Shown: one piece after another, positions 1-5,866 of the stretch | Layout: every line of letters begins with the position of its first letter | How positions within the stretch are numbered: position 1 is the stretch's first letter | DNA from: Myxococcales bacterium | Lineage (GTDB): Bacteria > Myxococcota_A > Polyangia > Polyangiales > Houyiibacteriaceae | Direction: 5' to 3' | Length of the DNA stretch: 6,608 nucleotides | Assembly (NCBI GenBank): GCA_020354595.1 | Contig: CP070650.1 | Span: forward strand, 930,508 to 937,115 | Made by a program: the position numbers and the translations under genes | The notes under the pieces: generated by a model | Databases searched by the model: none | What the model saw: only the letters and a program-made list of their open reading frames with translations | What the model was told of the DNA's origin: nothing

Positions 1-964
1 AGTCGCGCGCGAAGCTGTCAGCCTGAAGGTTTTCGCTTCGGTCCTCGATCCATTTGACCGGCTTGCCAGTCACGAGGCTCGCGACGGCGCAGATGACATA
101 CCCCGGGTACACCGGCACCTTGCCGCCGAAGCCGCCGCCGATGTCGGGAGAGATGATTTGAATCTTGTGCTCGGGAAGACCGCTCACCAGCGCGAAGACC
201 GTGCGGTGGGCGTGCGGCGCCTGCGAGGTCATGTAGATCTGCATGTGCTCGCGGGCTTTGTTGTAGTTCGCGACCATGCCGCAGGTCTCGATCGACGACA
301 CGTGGATGCGGGGAATGTAGAGCTTTTCTTTGACGACCGTGGCCGCGTCGTTGAACACCGCATCGGTCGCGGTCTTGTCGCCCGCTTCCCAGTGCCAAAT
401 GTGGTTGGTCTTGTTCTCTTTGTCGTCGCGGACGATCACGCTGTCCTTCATTGCCTCGAAGGGATCGACCACAGCATCGAGGGGCTCGTAGTCGACGTAG
501 ACCTGCTCGATCGCGTCGGCGGCGATGTAGCGGCTGGTCGCGATGACTGCACAGACCTCCTGCGCGTAGTACACGACCTTGTCGATCGGGAGCACCATCT
601 GCGTGTCGGACATGAGCGTCGGCATCCAGTGAAGGTCGCCCGCCGCCTTGAGGTCCTCGCCCGTGATCACGGCGAGCACGCCGTCCATCTCGAGCGCCGC
701 ACTGGCGTCGATGCTGTTGATCTTCGCGTGCGCGTAGGGGCTCCGAACGATGTCCATGTAGAGCATGCCGGGGAGCTTCACGTCGTCGACGTAGTTACCC
801 TTGCCCTGAATGAAGCGCGGATCTTCCTTGCGCTTCTTGCGGTGACCCATGCCGCAGATCTTCTCCGGCGTCTTGATCTGCACCTCTTCGGTGGTGGGGA
901 CGTTCGCAGAGACGCCCTCGGCGAGCTCGCTATGATGTTCCGTCCGATCGTCGAGCTGCGGCAT
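1..964 (-). CDS. coxL: Aerobic CO dehydrogenase large (molybdenum) subunit, form I-like, 3' end outside window
   Basis: This is the catalytic subunit of the xanthine-oxidase-family CO dehydrogenase, which oxidises CO with water to CO2 at a Mo-S-Cu centre bound to molybdopterin cytosine dinucleotide. Only the first 321 residues are present; the family is about 800 aa long. The ATG at 964-962 overlaps the coxS stop by one base (TGATG) and has an SD-like AAGGGGGT 5 nt upstream. After a hydrophilic leader of about 38 residues comes the MGHRKKRKEDPRF / QGKGNYVDDVKLPGML block typical of CoxL, from residue 39. Q248, in SQAPHAHRT, matches the conserved Gln of the QAPH motif next to Mo. IGGGFGGKV lies at 275-283 and KWIEDRSENL near the end. 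The blocks resemble form I (OMP-type) CoxL more than form II. The diagnostic active-site loop (AYxCSFR in form I, AYRGAGR in form II) lies beyond the window, so CO activity itself is inferred. Family assignment is secure; the form I call is fairly likely. Confidence 0.93.
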   Translation of the reverse strand, partial: MPQLDDRTEHHSELAEGVSANVPTTEEVQIKTPEKICGMGHRKKRKEDPRFIQGKGNYVDDVKLPGMLYMDIVRSPYAHAKINSIDASAALEMDGVLAVITGEDLKAAGDLHWMPTLMSDTQMVLPIDKVVYYAQEVCAVIATSRYIAADAIEQVYVDYEPLDAVVDPFEAMKDSVIVRDDKENKTNHIWHWEAGDKTATDAVFNDAATVVKEKLYIPRIHVSSIETCGMVANYNKAREHMQIYMTSQAPHAHRTVFALVSGLPEHKIQIISPDIGGGFGGKVPVYPGYVICAVASLVTGKPVKWIEDRSENLQADSFARD

Positions 965-1452
965 CACTCACCCCCTTCCGCGGCTTGCAGCTTCTCCGCC
1001 GCGTACTGGATGGCTTCCACGATCTTGTTGTAGCCGGTGCAACGGCAGAGGTTGCCCGAGATTCCATGGCGAATCTCGTCCTCGGTGGGGTTCGGGTTCT
1101 CCGCGAGGAAACCCTTGGCGCTCATGATCATACCCTGCGTGCAATACCCGCACTGAAGGCCGTGCTTTTCCCAGAAGCCTTCTTGCAGCGGGTGAAGCTC
1201 TCCGCCGGCCGCCAAACCTTCGATGGTTTCGATGTCGGCGCCGTCGGCTTGGACGGCAAACATCGTACAGCTCTTGACCGGCTTTCCGCGGACGATCACC
1301 GTGCACGCACCGCAACTGGTCGTGTCGCACCCGATGTGCGTCCCGGTCAGGGCGAGGTCTTCGCGAATGAAGTGCACCAGCAGTGTGCGCGCTTCCACCT
1401 TTTTGGTGATTTTCTCGCCGTTGATGGTCACAGTGACTTCGTGCTCACTCAT
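964..1452 (-). CDS. coxS: CO dehydrogenase small subunit, two [2Fe-2S] clusters
   Basis: This is the iron-sulfur subunit, which carries electrons from the molybdenum site in CoxL to FAD in CoxM. The 162-aa protein matches the usual length of about 160-170 aa. An N-terminal plant-ferredoxin-type domain binds the first cluster through C42, C47, C50 and C62 ([12 protein letters not shown]). The C-terminal helical domain binds the second through C101, C104, C136 and C138 (QCGYCTQGM and LCRCTGY). Q100, just before C101, is the conserved residue next to the pterin in this family. All eight cysteines are present. The frame is open upstream to 1566, but MSEHEV at 1452 is chosen because of a strong SD 6 nt upstream and because the fold starts there. 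It overlaps coxM and coxL by one base each (TGATG), so the three subunits are probably made together. Confidence 0.96.
   Translation of the reverse strand: MSEHEVTVTINGEKITKKVEARTLLVHFIREDLALTGTHIGCDTTSCGACTVIVRGKPVKSCTMFAVQADGADIETIEGLAAGGELHPLQEGFWEKHGLQCGYCTQGMIMSAKGFLAENPNPTEDEIRHGISGNLCRCTGYNKIVEAIQYAAEKLQAAEGGE
970..977 (-). promoter_or_regulatory. Ribosome binding site of coxL
   Basis: AAGGGGGT on the minus strand lies 5 nt before the ATG at 964, inside the last codons of coxS. It fits the chosen coxL start, and together with the TGATG overlap it suggests coupled translation of the small and large subunits. Confidence 0.6.
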
Positions 1453-2324
1453 CAGTTGCCTCCCTTCGCGCGCGCAACCGCCTTGTCGATGGAGCGCTTC
1501 ACCATGACTCTCGTAATGTCCCGCTTGTAGTCGACCGAGCCGCGGAGATCCGGCGAAGGGTCGCATTCGGCGGCCGCAGCTTGGCCCGCCGCCTCGATGG
1601 TGCCAGCGTCCGCCGACTTCCCGACTAGGGCAGATTCGGCGCCGGGGGCGCGCATGGGCACCGCGCTGACGTTGGTGAGGCCGATACGCGCCTCGGCGAT
1701 GGTGTTCCCTTCGAGCTTGAGCTGGACCGCCGCTGCGGAGATGGCGTAGTCGCCAACCTTGCGTTCGAACTTCGTGTACGCGCCGCCACTGCCTGCACCG
1801 GGCTTCGGGACGCGGATCTCCGTGAGGATCTCGTCCTCGGTCAACGCGTTCTCGAAAAGTCCTGTAAAGAAGTCGTCGATCGCGATGGTGCGCTCGCCAT
1901 TCGGCCCCTTGGCGACCACCGTCGCGTTGTAGGCGAGCATCGTCGCCGGGTGGTCGTTCGCCGGATCGGCATGTGCGATGTTGCCGCCCACGGTCGCCAT
2001 GTTGCGCACCAATGGGTCGGCGATCACGAGGGCGGTGTCGTGCAACAACGGATACGACTGGCGCACGACGGCGGCGTCCTCGAGCGAGCTCTCCAGTGTC
2101 ATTGCACCGATCGCGAGGTGGTCACCCCGCTCTTCGACATATCGCAAATCGTTCAATCCGTTGATGTCGATCAGCGTCGACGGAACGGCCAGACGAAACC
2201 GCATCGCGGGGATGAGGCTCTGTCCGCCGGCGAGGATCTTCGCGTCCCCCGAATGCTGCTTGAGAAGCGACAACGCTTCATCCAGCGAGGTCGGTGAGTG
2301 ATATTCAAACGCTCCTGGTATCAC
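1452..2324 (-). CDS. coxM: CO dehydrogenase medium (FAD-binding) subunit
   Basis: This is the flavoprotein subunit, which takes electrons from the CoxS clusters and passes them to the respiratory chain. The 290-aa protein is the normal family length. Two FAD-contact motifs are visible at family positions: AGGQSLIP at 32-39 and TVGGN at 111-115, followed by [12 protein letters not shown]. The C-terminal CO-dehydrogenase flavoprotein domain begins around [15 protein letters not shown] (about residue 180) and ends with the basic segment [16 protein letters not shown]. The start is a GTG at 2324-2322, with AAGGAG 7 nt upstream. The gene lies 28 nt after coxG and overlaps coxS by one base. Order M-S-L is the form I arrangement; form II clusters are usually S-L-M. 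Nothing appears missing or broken. Confidence 0.95.
   Translation of the reverse strand: MIPGAFEYHSPTSLDEALSLLKQHSGDAKILAGGQSLIPAMRFRLAVPSTLIDINGLNDLRYVEERGDHLAIGAMTLESSLEDAAVVRQSYPLLHDTALVIADPLVRNMATVGGNIAHADPANDHPATMLAYNATVVAKGPNGERTIAIDDFFTGLFENALTEDEILTEIRVPKPGAGSGGAYTKFERKVGDYAISAAAVQLKLEGNTIAEARIGLTNVSAVPMRAPGAESALVGKSADAGTIEAAGQAAAAECDPSPDLRGSVDYKRDITRVMVKRSIDKAVARAKGGN
1459..1466 (-). promoter_or_regulatory. Ribosome binding site deciding the coxS start
   Basis: AAGGGAGG on the minus strand lies 6 nt before the ATG at 1452. It rules out the longer in-frame start at 1566, which would lie deep within coxM and add a non-conserved leader of 38 residues. Confidence 0.75.
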
Positions 2325-2331
2325 TGGCTTT

Positions 2332-2337
2332 CTCCTT
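2332..2337 (-). promoter_or_regulatory. Ribosome binding site of coxM, supporting a GTG start
   Basis: AAGGAG on the minus strand lies 7 nt before the GTG at 2324, in the 28-nt gap after coxG. This is a near-consensus SD and supports a GTG start. The gap shows no hairpin that would end transcription. Confidence 0.75.
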
Positions 2338-2352
2338 GATGGCGTTCTCGAG

Positions 2353-2961
2353 TTAACGAACGAGAAGGTATATCACCACGCCGACGCCGACTAGGGCCAA
2401 AGCGATCAACGCGATGCGCACTGGCGGTGGGATCAGATCCTTGGCGACTTCCTTGGCCACCCTGGTTGCGAATTCGGCCTGGCTCGCTTGAATGACCTCG
2501 GCTTCCTCACCCTCCGCCACGTTGGCGCGCGCCTTCACGTTGGCGTTGAGTCCCTCGAGGCTTTCCTTGATGATGGCCTTGGCCGAGGAATCGATGAGGC
2601 GCTGCCCCACGCTCGCGATGCGGCCCCCGACTTGGGCATCCGCATCGTACTCCATCTTCGTCTCTTCCCCCTCGGGGGTGAGCTTCACCGCGGCCTTGGC
2701 CTTCACGAAGCCGGGCTGCCCGCGACCATCGACGGTCATCGTGTAGCCCTTTTCCTCGACGACATCGGCCAGAACCACCTTGCCCTGGAACTTGCCCTGC
2801 ACCGGGCCGACCTTGATGTTCAACTCGCCCACATACGCGTCGTCGACGAGCTCGAGCTTCTCGCACCCGGGCATCACGGCCGCCAGCACGACCGGATCGA
2901 GCAGTGCCTTCCACACCTCGGCCGCGGGTGCTTCGAACTTATAGTCTCCTACTAACTTCAC
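2353..2961 (-). CDS. coxG: CoxG: SRPBCC-fold protein with C-terminal membrane anchor
   Basis: CoxG is an accessory protein of aerobic CODH clusters. The 202-aa protein has two parts. Residues 1-145 form an SRPBCC/START-like domain with the CoxG signatures PGCE (31-34), GPVQGKFQGKV (52-62) and GGRIASVGQRLI (112-123). An acidic, Ala-rich linker follows, then one hydrophobic helix at about 181-200 ending in VR, preceded by IPPPVR. From family knowledge CoxG tethers the enzyme to the membrane, and a mycobacterial CoxG has been reported to bind menaquinone in its hydrophobic pocket and hand it to the enzyme. That role fits this domain layout but is inferred here. The start is GTG at 2961, with GGGAGG 5 nt upstream. 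The first 23 nt overlap the end of coxE in another frame. The stop is TAA. Confidence 0.92.
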   Translation of the reverse strand: MKLVGDYKFEAPAAEVWKALLDPVVLAAVMPGCEKLELVDDAYVGELNIKVGPVQGKFQGKVVLADVVEEKGYTMTVDGRGQPGFVKAKAAVKLTPEGEETKMEYDADAQVGGRIASVGQRLIDSSAKAIIKESLEGLNANVKARANVAEGEEAEVIQASQAEFATRVAKEVAKDLIPPPVRIALIALALVGVGVVIYLLVR

Positions 2962-4144
2962 CTGAACCTCCCTTTCGTTTGGGTAAGCGGGCTAAGTGGT
3001 CCCTAAGCTGCCTGAGCGATTCAAAATTGTGAATCGGCAGGAAGTCATCTACGTAGGGCAGAGCCGCCGCCATGCCACGGACTTTGGGCTCGTAGCGGTG
3101 CTGTCCTAGACGCGGGTTGAGCCAGACGAGGCGGTAGCAACTGCGCTGAAGCGCCTGGATCTCGCGCTTCAACTGCTCGACATCACCGGTCTCACAGCCA
3201 TCCGAGATCAGGACGACGACCGCGCCGCGGCGCAGCAATTTCGGACCCCAGAGGTGCCGAAAGGTATGCAGACTTTCCGCGATTCGGGTGCCGCCGGCAA
3301 AATCGATCACCTCCGAAGACACCGCGTCCAACGCTATGTCGACGTTTCGAAGCGCAAACGCGTCGGTGACGCGCGTGAGCCGGGTGCCGAACCCGAACGA
3401 CTCGGTGCCGCGGAGCTGATGGCTCAGGCCGTGGAAGAACTGGAGCACGATACGGCTGTAGAGCTCCATCGAGCCGCTGATGTCCGCGATGACGATGAGC
3501 GGGCGCGGCTTTTGCTTTCGGTCTCGACGACGCAGCTCGACCACGACGCCCCCGAGCTTTGCCGCACGGCGCAATGTGTCGCGGTGATCGAGCATCCGGC
3601 CACGCCGGCTCTTGATCAGCCGATGGCTGAGGCGTTGACTGAAATCCCACCGAAGCCCGGTCATCGCCTCGCGTAACGCCCGGAGCTCGTCGTCCGACAT
3701 CGTCGCGAAGTCCTTTCGCTGAAGCCATTCGACTTGGGTCGCGGTCTCGGTGCGATCGGTGACCTCGATCTCCTTGCTCTCGCGCTTAGCCTTCTCCGCC
3801 ATGAACGAGACGAGCGTGGACCGTTGAAACTGCTCGGGCCGATGCCGCGGCGCTTGCGGGGCCTTCTGAGGCTGCGCACTCGCCCGAAGCGGCTCCCAGA
3901 ACTCCGAAAAGGCTCTGTCGAACAGCTCGAGGTACTCCTGGCGGTTGACGAGGGTCGCACGGGCTGCGTGGTACACCTCGCTGCGGTGAAGCGGCTGAAT
4001 CCAGGCGAAGGACTCCGCAAAGCTCACCGCCTGGTCCACGCCAATCGGAATGCCCAGGGCTCGCAATCGCTGGACGAACTCGACCAAACGCGACTCGATC
4101 GGGACGACGACGGCGTCAGGTGTGGGTGGAGTCGCCGGCGACAT
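2939..4144 (-). CDS. coxE: CoxE: VWA-domain (MIDAS) maturation protein
   Basis: CoxE is the VWA-containing partner of the CoxD ATPase, a MoxR-VWA pair that works after translation on the CODH active site. The 401-aa protein is near the usual length of about 400 aa. The N-terminal helical region (about 14-90) includes GIPIGVDQAV. A basic, Gln/Pro-rich linker follows (about 90-130), then a helical stretch with the ELRALREAMTGL and RRGRMLDHRDTLRR blocks. The VWA domain begins at about 213. Its metal-ion-dependent adhesion site looks complete: DISGS at 221-225, T286 in FAGGTRIAESL, and SDG at 314-316. No signal peptide or membrane helix is seen, so it is probably cytoplasmic. The ATG at 4144 follows the coxD stop as TGA-ATC-ATG; no clear SD is seen, so translation probably depends on coupling to coxD. 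The TAA stop lies 23 nt inside coxG. Confidence 0.92.
   Translation of the reverse strand: MSPATPPTPDAVVVPIESRLVEFVQRLRALGIPIGVDQAVSFAESFAWIQPLHRSEVYHAARATLVNRQEYLELFDRAFSEFWEPLRASAQPQKAPQAPRHRPEQFQRSTLVSFMAEKAKRESKEIEVTDRTETATQVEWLQRKDFATMSDDELRALREAMTGLRWDFSQRLSHRLIKSRRGRMLDHRDTLRRAAKLGGVVVELRRRDRKQKPRPLIVIADISGSMELYSRIVLQFFHGLSHQLRGTESFGFGTRLTRVTDAFALRNVDIALDAVSSEVIDFAGGTRIAESLHTFRHLWGPKLLRRGAVVVLISDGCETGDVEQLKREIQALQRSCYRLVWLNPRLGQHRYEPKVRGMAAALPYVDDFLPIHNFESLRQLRDHLARLPKRKGGSGEVSRRL
2967..2972 (-). promoter_or_regulatory. Ribosome binding site of coxG inside the coxE coding region
   Basis: GGGAGG on the minus strand lies 5 nt before the GTG at 2961. It sits in the last codons of coxE, so ribosomes finishing coxE pass over the coxG start. 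It supports the GTG over any later start. Confidence 0.7.
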
Positions 4145-4147
4145 GAT

Positions 4148-5017
4148 TCAACCGACTTGGGCGACCCACGCGTCGTCTTCGAGCAGTCCTTCGACCACCG
4201 AGATGTCTTCTTGGTTCTTGAGGATTACGCCCAAGGTCTGCCGTACAGTGTCGGTGTCGAGCTCGGCGATCCCAAGGTGCATGAGCGCTTCGGCCCAGTC
4301 GAGCGTTTCGGCAATGCCCGGCGGCTTGAGTAGATCTTCGCGGCGCAGCTTCTGAATCAGGCTCACCACCTGCTCCCGGACATGCTCGGAGAGGGCGGGA
4401 ACCTTCATCGATACGATGGCGAGCTCTTTTTGCGTGCTCGGGTAGTCGATCCAGCAGTAGATGCATCGACGCTTCAGCGCGTCGTGGATCTCGCGAGTCC
4501 GGTTGGACGTGAGGATCACGATGGGGCTATGGGCGGCTTCGATGCGACCGAGCTCCGGGATGGTCACCTGGAAATCGCTCAGGAGCTCCAGCAAGAAGCT
4601 CTCGAATTCTTCGTCGGCACGGTCGATCTCATCGATCAGTAGAACAGGAGACGTCGAGCGAGCTGGATCGATCGCCTGTAGGAGCGGACGCTTGAGGAGA
4701 TACTCGTCGGAGTAGATGGCGCCGAGGTCCTCGCTCTGGCCGGCCTGCAGGCGGAGAAGTTGGCGGGGATAGTTCCACTCGTAGAGCGCGTGGTGGATGT
4801 CGAGGCCTTCGTAGCACTGGAGCCGGATCAGCTCGGTGGCGAAAGCGCGGCTGAGCACACGGGCAATTTCGGTCTTGCCCACCCCAGGCGCACCCTCGAG
4901 GAACAACGGACGCCGCATCTTGAGGGCCAGAAAAAGGCTCATCGATACGGCTGGGTCGGACACATAGCCTTCCGCCTCGAGCGTCTCGGCAATCTGCTCG
5001 AGAGAATCTGCCTTCAC
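4148..5017 (-). CDS. coxD: CoxD: MoxR-type AAA+ ATPase for CODH active-site maturation
   Basis: CoxD is a AAA+ chaperone-like ATPase. In Oligotropha carboxidovorans it is needed to build the Cu-S-Mo centre (sulfuration of Mo, with copper insertion following). The 289-aa protein matches CoxD proteins of about 290-295 aa. Visible motifs are Walker A GAPGVGKT (42-49), Walker B VLLIDEID (125-132), sensor 1 in ILTSNRTREI (N172), the LKRR arginine pair (182-184), and a C-terminal lid helix with ETLDWAEAL (237-245). The frame is open upstream to 5512, but that part runs antiparallel to no conserved sequence and covers the neighbouring membrane-protein gene. The GTG at 5017 is preferred because it overlaps that gene's stop (GTGA), has GGAG 7 nt upstream, and begins where CoxD similarity begins. 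Linkage to coxE (3-nt gap) is the standard ATPase-VWA pairing. Confidence 0.92.
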   Translation of the reverse strand: MKADSLEQIAETLEAEGYVSDPAVSMSLFLALKMRRPLFLEGAPGVGKTEIARVLSRAFATELIRLQCYEGLDIHHALYEWNYPRQLLRLQAGQSEDLGAIYSDEYLLKRPLLQAIDPARSTSPVLLIDEIDRADEEFESFLLELLSDFQVTIPELGRIEAAHSPIVILTSNRTREIHDALKRRCIYCWIDYPSTQKELAIVSMKVPALSEHVREQVVSLIQKLRREDLLKPPGIAETLDWAEALMHLGIAELDTDTVRQTLGVILKNQEDISVVEGLLEDDAWVAQVG

Positions 5018-5433
5018 GAGACGGCTCCGTTCACGTGCTGGTTGGTATGGCAATGCACCGGTTCTTGTGTCGGGAGGCGTCGGGCAGACCAGAGCACGCC
5101 CAGGAGGAACAGGGCGCAGCCGGTCCACACGAGTGCGGAAGAGGCGTCTTGGACGCGGGCTACGACCAAGAGGCCTGCTCCCACGAGCGCCAGCGCGAGT
5201 GGAGGGTAGGAGGCACGTCGCCAGGCGCGGAAACTCAAGAACGCGACCGAGACCGCGAAGAGTGCGTACGTCAGCGGCCAGAGGTAGTCGGGGGCCCATT
5301 GGTCGATGCCAAAAGCGGAAAGAAACCCGAAGTACGCGGCCACGCAGGCGGGACATTTGGGAACGATGGCCATCGCCACACCGGAGGTGATCGAGGCTCC
5401 GGAGGCCCAGGTGTTGCGGGACAGCACGGTCAT
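5014..5433 (-). CDS. MerC-like four-helix membrane protein with CPAC motif and Cys/His tail
   Basis: This is a 139-aa integral membrane protein of uncertain function. Four hydrophobic segments are visible at about 13-41, 49-69, 77-94 and 99-116. The first contains VPKCPACVAAY (C27, C30), a Cys pair like those in the first helix of MerC-type mercury-uptake proteins and in uncharacterised 'PKCPxC' membrane proteins. The basic loops after helices 2 and 4 (RAWRR, SARR) put both ends in the cytoplasm by the positive-inside rule. The cytoplasmic tail carries HCH at 127-129 and H133, further possible soft-metal ligands. ATG at 5433 is the first possible start after an in-frame stop; only a weak GAAG lies upstream. 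It is the first gene of the cox unit, and its stop overlaps the coxD GTG (GTGA). This placement suggests a link to CODH maturation, possibly copper or another thiophilic metal, but that is inference. Membership of the MerC family proper is not certain. Confidence 0.7.
   Translation of the reverse strand: MTVLSRNTWASGASITSGVAMAIVPKCPACVAAYFGFLSAFGIDQWAPDYLWPLTYALFAVSVAFLSFRAWRRASYPPLALALVGAGLLVVARVQDASSALVWTGCALFLLGVLWSARRLPTQEPVHCHTNQHVNGAVS
5025..5028 (-). promoter_or_regulatory. Ribosome binding site deciding the coxD start
   Basis: GGAG on the minus strand lies 7 nt before the GTG at 5017 and inside the end of the MerC-like gene. It favours the 289-aa CoxD over the 454-aa open frame starting at 5512. 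Confidence 0.6.
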
Positions 5434-5560
5434 GACGTCTTCGAGAGAGGACTCTAACGCTCAGGGTCCCGAACCGGTAGGGTTTGTGGGAACAGACGTG
5501 AAGACTTCCCATTGCATCCCCGACACCTTAGGTTTTCCGCTGCCAGAGGAGATGTCGGAG
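5434..5560. promoter_or_regulatory. Divergent intergenic region between the cox unit and the DUF1244/molybdopterin pair
   Basis: These 127 bp separate two divergent transcription units and must hold the promoters of both, unless transcription enters from outside. The DUF1244 RBS occupies 5545-5551. I looked on both strands for -35/-10 pairs with 16-18 nt spacing and found none convincing. TTGCAT at 5512-5517 on the plus strand has no -10 at the right distance. Two short inverted repeats are visible: AGAG-GA-CTCT near 5447-5456, and GTTTGT-GGGA-ACAGAC at 5482-5497 with one mismatch. Either could be an operator half, but neither is long enough to claim. The promoter role comes from position alone. 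Confidence 0.45.
5545..5551 (+). promoter_or_regulatory. Ribosome binding site deciding the DUF1244 start
   Basis: AGAGGAG touches an ATG at 5552 directly, which is too close for initiation, but stands 9 nt before the ATG at 5561. It therefore favours the later start, which also matches the family's usual N-terminus. Confidence 0.6.
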
Positions 5561-5857
5561 ATGACAATTGACGAACGAACCCAGGTGGAGCTCGAATCGG
5601 CGGCGTTTCGAAGGCTCCTCGATCACTTACGCGAGCGGACGGACGTCCAGAACATCGACCTCATGGAGCTAGCGGGCTTCTGCCGAAATTGTCTATCTCG
5701 CTGGTACCAAGAGGCTGCCGAGTCGAAAGGGCTCGCGCTCGACAAGGCCGGGGCTCGGCAAATCGTCTACGGCATGCCCTACGACGAGTGGAAAGCGAAG
5801 TATCAGACCGAGGCCACGCCCGAGCAGAAGGCAGCTTTTGACAAGCAGCACAAGTAG
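5561..5857 (+). CDS. DUF1244 (SMc04008-like) small conserved protein
   Basis: This is a 98-aa soluble protein of the DUF1244 family, widespread in proteobacteria and without an assigned function that I know of. It begins MTIDERTQVELESAAFRRLL. The family core is LRERTDVQNIDLMELAGFCRNCLSRWY split over two helices (about 23-49), then GARQIVYGMPYDEWKAKYQ (64-82) and ATPEQKAAF near the end. The paired cysteines C41 and C44 in GFCRNC are characteristic and could bind a metal or be redox-active; that is speculation. The frame stays open upstream to 5306, but those codons lie antisense to the MerC-like gene and in the intergenic region and are not conserved. The start at 5561 is set by the RBS; 5552 would add three residues. 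Only 9 nt separate it from the next gene, so the two are probably cotranscribed. Confidence 0.88.
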   Translation: MTIDERTQVELESAAFRRLLDHLRERTDVQNIDLMELAGFCRNCLSRWYQEAAESKGLALDKAGARQIVYGMPYDEWKAKYQTEATPEQKAAFDKQHK

Positions 5858-5863
5858 GGAGAG
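5856..5863 (+). promoter_or_regulatory. Ribosome binding site of the molybdopterin-binding gene, supporting a GTG start
   Basis: AGGGAGAG overlaps the DUF1244 stop codon. Its GGAG core ends 5 nt before the GTG at 5867. This supports the GTG as the real start, which places a KFGP-type family N-terminus right at the beginning. Confidence 0.6.
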
Positions 5864-5866
5864 CGG

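Noticed and set aside
158..1033. 291-codon open frame on the plus strand
   Set aside because: It lies antisense to coxL and coxS, and its product is low-complexity (Val/Asp/Arg/His-rich) with no recognisable domain. Long antisense frames are expected in GC-rich genes.
3734..4333. 199-codon plus-strand open frame across coxE and coxD
   Set aside because: It is antisense to two well-conserved genes and spans their junction. No RBS or domain is seen.
5482..5497. Short hairpin GTTTGT-GGGA-ACAGAC as a terminator
   Set aside because: The stem has only six pairs, one of them G-T, with no following T-run. It lies between divergent genes, where no terminator is needed.
5018..5512. N-terminal extension of CoxD (open frame to 5512)
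   Set aside because: The extra 165 residues are Arg/Pro-rich, unlike any CoxD, and fall in the wrong frame across the MerC-like gene. The GTG at 5017 has an RBS and a GTGA overlap.
5306..5560. N-terminal extension of the DUF1244 protein
   Set aside because: The codons lie antisense to the MerC-like gene and in the intergenic region, and DUF1244 proteins normally start at the MTIDERTQVELES-type segment. The RBS also supports 5561.
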